DNA of 64,000 bases, taken from Solea solea (lineage: Eukaryota; Chordata; Actinopteri; Pleuronectiformes; Soleidae). Both the position numbers and the translations under genes were made by a program. This document shows positions 52,600 to 64,000 of this stretch, piece by piece. The notes under the pieces are model-generated. The model ran no database searches, was not told the origin of the DNA, and was given only the letters and a program-made list of their open reading frames with translations. Each line of letters begins with the position of its first letter. Position 1 is the stretch's first letter. The stretch is from contig NC_081153.1 in assembly GCF_958295425.1 (NCBI RefSeq), positions 17,823,001 to 17,887,000 of the forward strand, read 5' to 3'.

Positions 52600-53060
52600 T
52601 TTATCCATCTTGATTAAATAAATACATGTGGGTGTCATCTGTGTGCTGCGTTCTCCTGTTACAGCACAGAGCTCTGTGGGATGACTTTTGTGTGGAGCAC
52701 AGAGGATCTAATATTGAACATTGCACTTGATGGTATCAATTGCAGCACTAAGATCAAGGATGGAGACAAGGCTGTTGGCTTTCTTATTGGTAACTTTAAC
52801 CCGGCACCTGTTGCTAGGCACTCTCAAATATACAACCCCTTTGCAAATAAGGAAATAAGTGATGTGCATCAGTTTTTCAATAGAGCTTGAAATAAAGGAG
52901 AGTCTGGATATTGGTCGATACTTGGGTTGTCTGTGTCGAGATAGGGTTTTTAAAGCAGAGGTTTAATTACTGCATCCTTAAATGCCTGCGGTACATAGCT
53001 CGTTAATAAAGATGCATTGATTAGATCTAATATACAAGTGCTAATTAAAGGTGAAATGCA
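52600..53060 (+). repeat. Decayed interspersed fish repeat, second block
   Basis: Phrases such as CACTAAGATCAAGGATGGAG, TTGGTAACTTTAACCCGG and GTTTAATTACTGCATCCTTA in this order look like the later part of the same or an associated fish repeat. The 69-codon frame at 52681-52890 lies inside it and has no recognisable domain, so it is not called a gene. Confidence 0.4.
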
Positions 53061-53081
53061 ACAGCCCTAGTTGGAATAGGG

Positions 53082-53160
53082 CAGGGGTATTTAATTAAAT
53101 TTTAAAGAGGTCCAGTTAGAGACAATTTCCCCAAGCAGAGGTCCGGAACATTGTTCCAGC
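53082..53160 (+). repeat. MITE-like fragment
   Basis: CAGGGGTATTTAATTAAATT and AAAGAGGTCCAGTTAGAGAC resemble the end of a hAT-type MITE. No opposite end is found. Confidence 0.4.
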
Positions 53161-55027
53161 GTGGAAGGTGGGAGAGGGGGGGTCAGGTGCACGGATTATA
53201 AAAATTAAGTACTCTAATAATAAATAAATCCGGTTTCAAAATAAAGTAAAATACTGTATTTTCTTGAACAACTTGAAGAACATTACTTGCTTCTTTTTCC
53301 AGATGTGCCCCCCCCCACACACACACACACTGTTGTTGATGCATTTTTTAAATAGTTTTTGACCATTGTCATGAGCATATCATTTATGTAATGTTATCAT
53401 CACAAAATGTATATAAAAAAACTCACTCAGATTTTAGCAAGAAGAAAAAAACAAATGAAACATGAGCCAAAGTTTCTATAGGAGTCTCAGTGCTATGTCC
53501 CAATCCAACAGCGTGAATTCAGAACATATGAGTGTGATCACACTGTGATCCATAGAACATAATATTAGTAATGTTCTCATCTTCCCACAGCCATCTGACA
53601 TACTCACAGCTATGTAACAGAGAGTTCTCAAGACAAGTAAGGGTTAGATAGTTAGTGGTGTTAACAGGTTTCAGTTAACATGTCAGTCTTTTTAAAAAGA
53701 AAAACAAAAAAACAAAACATCATCAAGGACAGATTTCCTCCCTACTTGATTTCTGCAGTGAAGATGTCTCAAGATGTCACATGCTTGTGTGTGTGTTTTC
53801 AGACGCCTGCAGGTTAAACCAGATTAAGCTGACCAAAAAGATTTGACGGCTGTGTATCCTCTGAAAGACAAACTCAAAACACATTTAATAGCCTGGCAAA
53901 ATTAAAAGCAGCAAACAATAACATAACATTTGTCTTTTTTTGCATTATATCGGCCATAAAGGAAAGGCTTGGTCTCAGTCTGTATATGTTTAAACAGCAC
54001 AAATAATGCGATATTAAAAGCTACAGGCATATCAGTGATCACAAGTGTGCAGCAAGTGTGAATCAATATCCATATTTTAAAGCTGAGTCAATGTGCTTAT
54101 ATCAAAAACAGTTATGGAATGCAGCCTTGGCCAAACCTAATGTAAGTATATATATATACAATCTGATTAATCCAAGGTCCAGCAGCCACACTGCTTCCAT
54201 GGAAGTCTATCCTTGAAAGCATTGATCGCCATCAGATGAATCACTGATGTGATTAAATGTTAGCTTTCCCAATCCGATCTGATTTGGGAATGTTTTGGGG
54301 TTTTTTTAATTTTTTTTTCCAAGCTCAAAACCTCACTGTATCACTTGCCACACCCTGGTGACCCCCTAACCCCCCCTTTTGATTTTATTTTTATGGTTAA
54401 GCCCATCAACCCTGTCTTTCCCTTCATAATGACAGTAATAAGAATGAAAAATCCTTTCTTTTTTCCCCTGTTGGCAATAAAGAGATCATCAGATACAAGT
54501 GCTGGAGGAAGAGAGAAGGGGAAACAGAGAGAGGGGGGTCTGTGAATCACATTAGCCACACTGCATGACTGTTTTTTTGGAGATAGATTAAATAAAGAGA
54601 ATAGTGTGTCTTTATCTTTGTTTAGTTGTGAGTCTTTGTGTGTGTGTGTGTGTGTGTGAGATGAAGTGTGTCCCCCTTTATGTTTGTGTATGTGCGTGCA
54701 CATGTGTGTGTGTGTATAAGGCAGCTGAGAGAGCAATCTGCTGATATTAGCCAGTTTTTCATTCACTTGCTAATGTGATTTCCTCCTATACACCATATAC
54801 ACACACATGCACATTCAAACACACAAACAGAACACACACATTCATTCCCACGTTCCCTCTTCCATCTTTCTTCCAGTTTCTGTGAAAGAATTTTGGTTTT
54901 ACCTCATAAATCTCAAAACACATAAATCCCAAGATAAATTGTTACACACGAGAACAGTATAGTACTGTTTATGTGTATATATAAACATAAATACATATAA
55001 TACTGTGTGTGTGTGTGTGTTTTACTC
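53161..55027. other. Intron: no gene seen
   Basis: C8 followed by a CA run at 53309-53330, AT-rich DNA, then GT patches at 54638-54658 and 54701-54715. Confidence 0.5.
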
Positions 55028-55150
55028 CATATACTTGTTTTTAATACCTCTTTAGGACCTTTTTGTGCTATAAACACTGAACTTGTCAGGACCAGAAGTC
55101 CTCATGGAGACTAAAACCTGATCCTAAGAGTCCTAGTTTAAGGCTAAAGC
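55028..55150. repeat. Fragment related to the 8321-8785 repeat
   Basis: It contains CTTTAGGACC, GTCAGGACC and CCTGATCCTAAGAGTCCTAG, motifs shared with the stretch at 8345-8500. Confidence 0.35.
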
Positions 55151-55160
55151 TTTGGTTAGA

Positions 55161-55320
55161 CCAGGGTTTCTCAATCCTGGTCCTGGCCCTGGCCCTCCAT
55201 GTTTTAGATGTTTCCCTGCTCCAACACACCTGAATCAAATGTTCACCTAATCGGCAAGCACTGCAGAACCCTGATAACGAGCCATTATTTGAATCAGGTG
55301 TGTTGGAGCAGGGAAACATG
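55161..55320. mobile_element. Foldback MITE (hAT-like), right end damaged
   Basis: Two 33-bp arms, 55208-55240 and 55287-55319, are inverted copies with a single mismatch; both contain CCTGCTCCAACACACCTGA or its complement. The left part begins CAGGGTTTCTCAATCCTGG, the end expected for a common fish MITE family, but no matching right end follows, so the right terminus is truncated or diverged. The transcript would form a long hairpin. Confidence 0.7.
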
Positions 55321-55612
55321 AATGGAAGTCACGGTAAGTCGTGTTGTGTTGAACATTTGTTTCTGCAGCATTACAAGTAAGATTTTGGAGGGGAACCAGG
55401 AAAGAGAGGGAATGGTTTATATAATATATTTGCTTCTTTACACAGGCTGTGTTTTTTTTTTTTTTTCTCAGAACCCCTCACAGTGCCATGAATGCACTCC
55501 CTGTTTCAATGGGATCTTTCGTTTTTTGTTTTTTTGCGTTTGATTTCGCTGGTGAATGCATATTGGAAGGACACGTTGGGTTAGAGCTGAAATATGACAA
55601 TGATACATCAGG

Positions 55613-55615
<3 letters not shown>

Positions 55616-55657
<42 letters not shown>
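55616..55657. repeat. (CA)21 microsatellite
   Basis: Twenty-one CA units. It explains the CVCVCV and HTHTHT peptide frames across this stretch. Confidence 0.96.
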
Positions 55658-55658
<1 letters not shown>

Positions 55659-56419
55659 TGGCAGTACATGCAGCCAAGAACATTTTGAAAAAGAAAATGC
55701 AAATGTCTTGGGGCGTGGCCAACTTTTATCGTTCTCGCACCCAGAGGCAGAGATGCAGCCACTGTGCTAAAAGAGAAGAAGCTGAAACAAAGAGGAGGTA
55801 TTAGATTGTAACTCTCTGGTACCGACATCAAGAGTGACAAAGAATTGTGCTATAATTAAAAAAATGTCCACATTAAAGTAACATTTGTATGTTGCAGATG
55901 TTGGGTGTCACATGCTGTTATATTGTGAGTGAATGAGCCCTGGTGTGTGTGTGTGTGTGTGTGGGAGTGAGAACAGCATGGGCTAGTGCCCATGGAGACA
56001 AGCAAGTGATCATAGAATGCTATTAACTCGTCTATTCCAGGCAGCAGTGTGTTTGTTCGTTGACGGAACGCTGTTAGCGATGTGAGCTACGCATGTAATT
56101 TGTCTTTGTTTTTCTTTTGACATCTTCAGCCGTATTCGAGGCCCGTGGGGCTGTAAAAGGAATGACACTGGCTCGCGTGTGTAGGGAAAACACACCTTTC
56201 TTTATTCTTATAATAATTATTTTGTCTCTGTATATGATTATATGTTTAAATGTCAATGACTGCTTGCAATCCCTACTGTGTTTACATTGTAATTACATGC
56301 ACAGGTAGTGTAACATAATATTTTCTCTGGGCATAGAACTTAAATTATTGTCATTTTCATGTAGAACAAATTAAAATTGACCAAGGGCCTTTGTGCATGG
56401 AGTTTGCGTGTGTGTGTGT

Positions 56420-56432
56420 GGGGGGGGGGGGG
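56420..56432 (+). repeat. G13 homopolymer
   Basis: Thirteen G in a row after a GT tract; this can form G-rich secondary structure and is a likely sequencing-length uncertainty. Confidence 0.9.
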
Positions 56433-58915
56433 TTTTCTCTGGGTTAGAGGCAGAGAGACAAAGACTGAGACTAAGACTATGATTAAAAGAGACAATGATG
56501 AGAGGACAGAATGTCCAAAAAAATGGAACGGCATCACTGACAGATCTACAAATAAGACACGGATGAGGAACACAGGGATTAAAGAGGTGGTTGTGGACTC
56601 ATAAGAAAAAGGGCCTTCATGCTTTTGAGTGCTATTACACTAGATGAGACAGAACAAATAAGAGAAAATGAGTGAATCAGATGAGAATTGAGACAAAGGA
56701 TGTGAAGTGCAAACTCACAGAAGCTGAGGAAACTTTAGCTAAGGGAAGGCAAATTTACAGTGGAGCCTGAAGCATGGGGATAATGGGTACAGTCTGAATG
56801 AAAAGGAAGGTGAGTGGACAGAATAATTGGAGGAAAGTGCACGTACAGGAGGGGAATAAATTTAAGCTAACAACACAGTGAAAGCAGAAAGTGGTAGACG
56901 GTAAACCGGGAGGAGAGATAAGAATAACAAAGATGGGAAGAAAGTTAAGAGAGCTGATAATAAACACAACACAAATGAGAGATGACAAGGTTAAAGAAAT
57001 AAATAGGAGGATGGAGCGATGAAAAGATGACAGAAGACGTGATAAACCACAGTGTGGACGAAAAGCAAGGTAGGAGAGAAAGCTAATAAATGAAGGCATG
57101 AAGACAGAGAAGGGGAAAGATTGAGAGGATGGAGTTGTGATATTTTAAAATCTCAATTCAAGGGTTTCTTAAAGTTTGTCTGTGTGTGTATGTGTGATGG
57201 AGTATGAAAAAAGAAACTTTATAAATAATATAAAACATTCCGAGCTGAAGAACCATTGTTTAAAAATGAAAAGCTTAAAGGAACATTGCAGAGAAGTTAA
57301 GAATAAGTGCCAGAAGTTAATGGTGATAAGGCTATCGTACAAATATTCAAGACGACACATACTGTCGGCACTAATGTGCGGGTTACTTTGATTCCCAGCT
57401 GTAGCAGCAGTAAAACAGTTGACTAATGGAGCTGAAGAAGAGACAGAGCCACAGCAGCAGCAGATTTGAGTCCTTGTAACCTCACCGCTGAGACCTGAAG
57501 GATGTGCCGGTGCACAGACACAGTCTGAGCAAAGTCGTACAGATTCTGATCCACTCAGGTGGTTGATTAACACACATGTGGCGCATATTGACTCCCGCGA
57601 CGTGTCAGGACTGAGCTGGTTGATTAAAATCACCTGCTCGTGCCCACGTTAAGATGTGCAGTCACTCCAGGGGGAGCTGACGCTACGACAAAGGGAGGCT
57701 GCCGCCCTCTTCTTCCTATGTTAATGCCCGCTGCCGTTAGAATAGATCATAATCGATCACATTTAACAAATGTTGCTTGGAGAACACTGAATTGGTCTCC
57801 AGGCTTGGGGAATCTGTCATCCCTTAAATGTATTAGAAATTGCACTTTGAGTGGGCAGGAGTGCAAATATTTGACAGATGCCAGAGGAAGGAGGTGGAGT
57901 CATAGGATAAGAGGAATAATGAAAGTGGATGTAGGCAGAAAAGTAAGGGCGATACAAAGAAATGGAATTAATCAAAGATGAGTGGACTTAATGAACACAG
58001 GTGAAAAGCGTGAGACAAAGTAAAGAATGATGGGGAAGTTAGCAGAGCCGTATGAACGATAAGCTACGGCGGCGGTGAAGAGGTTTGAAGAGACGCAGGT
58101 GAATAAATGCGACGGTAGCGGATCAGAGAGAAGAGCGGCAGAAGGTGAAGGGGTGACACAGCATGGAGGGATTGATGGAAAAGTAAGAGGAGGAGAGGTG
58201 AAATAAAGGGAAGAATGGCTGCTGCAGGATGAGATAAGATGTGTCTTGGTGGTAGCGAGAAGGTTTTGGCTCTTTTCCATACCTAAAAAAAGCTGTCCTC
58301 CCATTCCTCCCTCACTTGTCTTCCTCATTTAGTTCAGTGACTCAAAGCTGACAGCACACCTGGGCCGCCGAGCGGAAGCCTTCTTTCGGAGGACAAATTC
58401 AAACATGTGGGATGCTGATTAAAGGCTGTCCTGCTGTATGAGTCCTGTTTTATCGCGTGTCTTTCTGTACACAAACCCATTATAGTTAAACTGTTGAGTT
58501 GACCAAAGCTCACAAGGTACACTTTAATGATGAGGCTTGATTCAGAGGTTCTATGTCGGGTAGAAACACCGCTAACATTGGAGGTAGGAGTCTCAACATA
58601 GTTACCACCAGTGTGTCAAAAGTGATTGATGTGACCAAGAACAAATGATGATTTTATTTTCAGCGTCAGAACAGAACAGAAAGATGCTCACGTCTGCATG
58701 TTATAGTATATTTTGAGCACAAGATGCTTTTTTTTTTTTTTTCCTTTTTGTCTTGTATTGATGGATGTGTCTGGTGGTGGTTTTTCTTTTTTTTTGTAAC
58801 GCAGCAAATGCTAATTCCTTTGTGACTGTAGGTTAACAAGCTCTCTTTTATGTAGTCAACAATGGGGCTGTTTTGGAGGTTGTTGTTTTTCCTGAATGTT
58901 AACCATGTCTGGTAA

Positions 58916-59119
<204 letters not shown>

Positions 59120-59996
59120 TAACCTCAGTGGCTCAGATAAAGGAAATATGCAAATAACAACCTCTGTGACCCCTTACTAAATGTCAGGTTAAATCCCAAA
59201 AATCTCAAAGGGCCAGTGTGTGAAGTGGGGAAAAAAACTACTCCCCTTATCCATATGAGGCGTGTAAATATATGAGGCATGTACTTCAGCCTTGGACACC
59301 ATTATTCTGTGCCATAATAATCTTGTGAGAAGTGCCCGGTACTCAAAATAATAACACGCCAACAACTCCAAGCACTGAATGGGAATAAAGACGCAAGTGT
59401 TGGTAACCATAGGCAACCTAGGAAAGCACCATTCCACAAAAAAGAACCACATAACATCACAGAGCTACTGTATGTATGTAGAAAGCCTGATTTCTATACC
59501 GTTCAATTCCTTTGAGGCGCCATTCAGATTCTGAAAGTTTTCAAGGAGAACTGCCACGCTCTGAACTTGAGTCACACTTTTGACCCATTTCCTCAACACA
59601 GGGAAGGACTCACTAGACGACAAAGCTGTCAAACTGGGCTGGGCACATTGAAAGCCAGCATGAAAGCATACCGACAGCTCCAGAGTATGCATGTTTTGGG
59701 ACAGGAACAAATGATTAAATTATCTTGATTTCTTTGTCACAGGACAGTTCTGGGTTCCAACCTGCCACTGCATTTCTAGTTGGCAGTTTACCCTTAGATT
59801 GTATATAAGAATGGACATAGTCTTCAGGCTGTGCCGTGTCAGTTTTGTCAACCCAAAATTCACAGATGTGTAACCAGGTACCAGCTGTCTAAAACTCACT
59901 TTCCTGTAAATGGGAACACGTGTTACTAAACTTATTATGTTCTGTTAAAGACAACAGAAACTATTAGTTTTCATAGGTACATTTTTATTCATGTTA

Positions 59997-60406
59997 TTAC
60001 CGTAATTACGTGGCGGTTTGTGTTATCGGAGAAATTCAATTCAATTCAAAATCAATGTGGGGTCATCTCAGTAACTTCACTCGCGCTGTTGCAGGAAGCC
60101 GGCAAATCAGCATCGTTGTTACCAGAAAAAACAGTTTTGGACATTGAGACAAAGATTTAAACAAGTGTTACTTTAAATATGTTTTATACTCTTTAAATTT
60201 CAAATTTAACATGCAAAATCGGGTGTTCATGTACAAGTACAGTTTAATAGTTGTTAATACACTATTTTAACATGCAGTAAATTGCAAATAACTGCCAGAT
60301 ATTGAAAGTTATTCTGGGAAAAATGGGCATTTTCTGGCCCTTTTATGGTTAAAATGAGCAAAAATGTCCAGACTGACATTTTGAGGGTTAGGTGTTAAAG
60401 GGTTAA
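59997..60406 (+). repeat. Dispersed repeat, copy A of an inverted pair
   Basis: About 410 bp, starting TTACCGTAATTACG and ending AGGTGTTAAAGGGTTAA. It is related over its full length, in reverse orientation, to 63051-63498. A 17-bp block (TGTTGCAGGAAGCCGGC at 60087-60103) is identical in both, and the ATTTTCTGGCCCTTTTATGG stretch is nearly so. It is non-coding; the class is unknown. Confidence 0.7.
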
Positions 60407-61235
60407 ACTGAGTTCTTTTTGTAACCAGTAGATTGGCCCCCTGGTGGCTCACTAATACTTCTGTCCTACTTCCTAGGCTTCACTTTTAAAACTGTAATTC
60501 CTTTCACAGCATCAAATAATATAGTCAATCGAGTAATCTTTGCTTGACTAATAATATTTAAAGAGGTAAAGGACAAGTTTCATGCCCATGCCACTATCTG
60601 TTTGGTTGCTTTTTTCAGAGGCGTAACAAGCAAACAGGACGTCCTCAAAACTGTGTGATTTGTCATGACATAATGAGCAACCCAGTATGTAGATATGCTG
60701 TCGTCTTTATTGTTTGGATATGGAGTTATTGCAATTCCATGTGTGTGTTATAAATAAGAGTCCACATTGTTACTGCAAAAGCCTCGTGCAGGTGGCAAAA
60801 AGAAAAACACAGCGTTAGCAAAATTTATAGGATATGAATATCAACACGGATTGTGCTATTTTTCTATCACCGTTACACTTTGCAATCATTTTTTTACCAT
60901 CATACAAATAGGTTTAAGCTATAAACTTAAAAAAAAAAAAAAAATGTCTTTATTTATTCCAGTTTTAATTTGATTAACAAAGATTATTTTATTTAAAAAA
61001 AAAAAACAAAAAAAAAAAACATTTTCACACATTTTCCTTTAGGGCTGCAACATTTTCACAGATACAGTAAGAGATAAGATTAGATAAAGTAATGCTTAAA
61101 ATTAGAATATACTCCACTTCAGCACCATGTCCTGTGCACATAAAAGATTTCAGATTAGATTAGAAAAATGTTGATGTGCCCAAGGAGATAGTTAATTCTG
61201 GAGCATAAAACAGGTGATGATCAAACCGTCTACTG

Positions 61236-61238
<3 letters not shown>

Positions 61239-61305
<67 letters not shown>
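61239..61305. repeat. (CA)33 microsatellite
   Basis: About 33 uninterrupted CA units, the longest CA run of the window. Confidence 0.96.
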
Positions 61306-61306
<1 letters not shown>

Positions 61307-62708
61307 AACAAAACAAAGATTCACTTAGTTCCCGCTCGTCACCAAAGATCTTGAAGATGTCAATGTTTTAATCTCCCTATAGCATGTGTATATGATTCTA
61401 TATGTCTTGTACACTGTTAATGACAAGAATATTAGGCGTGACATTTTGCTTCATTTTATTGCAGTGACTTTAGGTGTGATAAAAATAATACAGTCATATA
61501 AGTATGTGTGAAAAGTTGCAAAGGTCCATAAAAGGTGTGTGGGATTGAGCCATGCGTCCTGCAGTGATCATAACACTGAACATGGATGATTACAGAATGC
61601 ACAGATACTAACACACTAGTAATGATGATTTTAAAGAGAATAAAAGTCTAATTGAGGAAAGAAAGGGAATGGAAGAAAACATTAATGAGGCATGCTTATT
61701 TAAAGCATTATCCTGAATTACAGTCAGCCATTCACTCCCATATTAAGTGTAAGGCGGGGATTTCCTCACATCTCTATTCAGGTTTTTATTCACCAAGTTG
61801 TAAAGTGTACTTCAATTACGGACCCAAAAATAGGACAGTGACAATAAGCCATTTGAGAGCAGACAATTAGGATGGCTGGAATCGTGATTTACATTGAAAT
61901 AGGATTAGTGGAGCTGTGATGAGTGTGTATTTAAAAAAAGGGCTCATAGCAAAGCAGGAGCAGAGAAAACTATGTGATGAAGACTGGAGATTTAGAGCCA
62001 GGCCTGAATACTGAAGTAGCCTGTGACATTGATGACACAATGCAACACAGGTAAGCAGGTGAAGTGGTGGAAGAGGTATAGGTAACGGTTAACCACACCA
62101 AGCAAGAACACATGCTGTCGAAAACCTTTAACCCAGCAGTTAAAAGTGGTCATGGCTCTAAAGGAAATGGACAAAGTAGCAAGAATGCTGTATTTCACTG
62201 TGAGTCAGAGGACAATTTAATAGATAGTAAAAGAGTGCCATGTATAAATAATAATAATAATACAAAAAAAAATTCCATTTGCTGCCTCCTTTACAAGTTC
62301 CTGCTATTGTGCTGGTTCACACTGCTGTGGTTTACTGAGGACATGGAACAATCATTAATTATAGTAACACCTGTGGTCTGTATGACACACACACACACAC
62401 ATACACAGAGAGGGACACACAGCTGCTGAACATGATCCACCGCTTCACTGTGTCTCTGCTCTCTATTTTTTGCTTGTCTGACAGTAAGGTGGATGGCTGG
62501 CAGGTTTTCATCTTGTTTATGTGTGTGGTTTGCCGCATAATGACAGTATCATTGATTGCAAAGTGCTGGGGTTTAAGTCTGCACAAATGCTGTGTCAGGG
62601 TGTGCATGTGCCTGCTTGTGCTACTTGTATGTCCAAGCAGTTGTCCCAGATTTATTCCCTGGCACAAGTTTCCACTTGCTACTTGGCCCATGTTCGTTCT
62701 GTGCGTGC

Positions 62709-62712
<4 letters not shown>

Positions 62713-62757
<45 letters not shown>
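62713..62757. repeat. (GT)n microsatellite
   Basis: About 22 GT units, preceded by three GTGC-type units. Confidence 0.96.
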
Positions 62758-62759
<2 letters not shown>

Positions 62760-63050
62760 TGTGTCTATTAGGGGGGAGAGAGAAAGAAAGAGTTTCCTCT
62801 CAGTGCGCTCAGAGCTTCCAAGGGGCTTAGTGTACAGTATATGTAGAGCTCCTGCTGCTGATACATTCACTTGTCTCACCTACTAAATGTATGAGAACAA
62901 GCGAGTGAGACACCGTGGCAGGTCACATTTGCAGAAATGCAACATTACTGTATGCTGACTATACTAACTGTCTTTTTGAAAGCATATCATACTGGATACA
63001 AACACAGGGCTTGGAGCCTTAAATAACTTTTGGAGCACATTCAAAATGTA

Positions 63051-63498
63051 TTAACCCATTAACACCTAAGCCTCAGAATGTCAAAATGTTTTTTTTTTTT
63101 GCCTATTTTAACCATAAAAGGGCCAGAAAATGTCATGTGACTAAGTGCTTTTTCCCATTATCCCAGAATAACTTTCAATATCTGGCATTTTTTTTACAAT
63201 TCACTGTATGTTAAAATAGTGTATTGACATTTTAAAATGAAGAAAAGCAAAACAGTTTTATTTTGAAAAAAAAAACACTGTAGTTGTACATGTTAAATTT
63301 GTTTGAATGGAAACTATGTACAGTGGTTCTTCCAACGCTCTCCTCTCTGGTGACAAATATGTTGGTTCGCCGGCTTCCTGCAACAGTGTGAGTGAAATGA
63401 TCGTACTAGCCACATGTTGACTTTGATGTGCAACTTCTCAGCTTTCAGAACTCATTGGAACTTTTCCGACAGCACAAACCGTTGCGTAATTACAGTAA
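63051..63498 (-). repeat. Dispersed repeat, copy B of an inverted pair
   Basis: Reverse-orientation relative of 59997-60406, about 2.6 kb away. It begins TTAACCCATTAACACC on the plus strand and ends with GCGTAATTACAGTAA. The shared 17-bp block is at 63369-63385. Both ends match those of copy A, so these are two insertions of one repeat family rather than a single duplicated segment. Confidence 0.7.
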
Positions 63499-64000
63499 TG
63501 CAAATTGTGCTTGCGGCCCCCCAATCGATTACATGCGGCCCACCACTCAATATCATGTTATAATTAAAACATGGACCATGACCTCACCTTCTTTTAAACA
63601 CTGTGTGTAGCTCAGGCACAGCTGCCAGCAAGGTCATAGAATATAGACAGAATATGATATAATATATGTTTGCTAGCAACAGTAATAATAAGACATTCAG
63701 TCATAATTATCACAATACATACAACATTTAATCACATAATATATATGCTTGTATGGTGTTTTAATTGCAGCTGTCCACATCATTATGTACAGAATTTTAA
63801 ATCAATTTAATAGATGCATTTTGCATCGTAAATATGTTTTTATTGTGAAGTTTATGTCATTCCATTTCAAAACAAGCACATTTACTTTGAAATTTGGTGA
63901 AATATCATCATGGATATCTTAATTGCAATATCATGATGGAGCGTTGTACTTTAATTCTAAGATCATGCTACTGAACAGTTGTTTTTCTTACATTTTCATG

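Noticed and set aside
57169..57633. 154-codon minus-strand frame
   Set aside because: Low-similarity, Cys/Ser-rich chance frame opposite ordinary intron DNA; no domain.

Overview
This is a window of vertebrate nuclear DNA, almost certainly from a ray-finned (teleost) fish. It is AT-rich, rich in CA/GT/CT/TA microsatellites, and littered with repeat types typical of fish: Tc1, hAT and PIF/Harbinger-type MITEs, a degraded Rex1/L2-like LINE and a full-length L1-like LINE. No bacterial features (operons, ribosome binding sites, dense ORFs) are present. No species can be named from the sequence alone.

The host gene is on the + strand. Two exons, 35.5 kb apart, encode the two halves of one CUB domain with matching splice phases. 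They match what I recall of the first CUB domain of CSMD3 (CUB and Sushi multiple domains 3), a very large single-pass membrane protein of brain. CSMD2 is the main alternative. Everything else is intron: the end of the intron before the first exon (1-23230), the whole intron between the two (23454-58959), and the start of the next (59073-64000). The first-exon/signal-peptide region and the following Sushi exon are not seen here.

The main mobile element lies in the large intron, antisense to the gene, at about 42282-47747. It is a full-length, apparently intact L1-clade retrotransposon with a 125-nt 5' UTR, ORF1 (305 aa, coiled coil plus RRM-like and C-terminal domains), a 372-nt spacer, ORF2 (1267 aa, endonuclease, reverse transcriptase and a C-terminal CCHC motif), a polyadenylation signal, a 21-nt poly(A) tail and a perfect target-site duplication of up to 16 bp. 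A YY1-like site sits a few bases from its 5' end, in the same place as in the human L1 5' UTR.

Other identifiable pieces are an internally deleted Tc1-like transposon (48280-48793) flanked by TA, a hAT-type MITE with a perfect 8-bp duplication (40846-41200), a PIF/Harbinger-type MITE flanked by TAA (51358-51563), a foldback MITE (55161-55320), and broken coding remnants of a THAP domain (about 11476), a Rex1/L2-like reverse transcriptase (about 21740) and a Myb/SANT-like protein (24773). There is also an inverted pair of an unnamed dispersed repeat (59997 and 63051) and a near-perfect 52-bp palindrome beside a 30-unit TA repeat (29351-29472). I see no RNA gene, CRISPR array or multi-gene system. 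The item most worth a second look is the intact L1 with its YY1-like leader.
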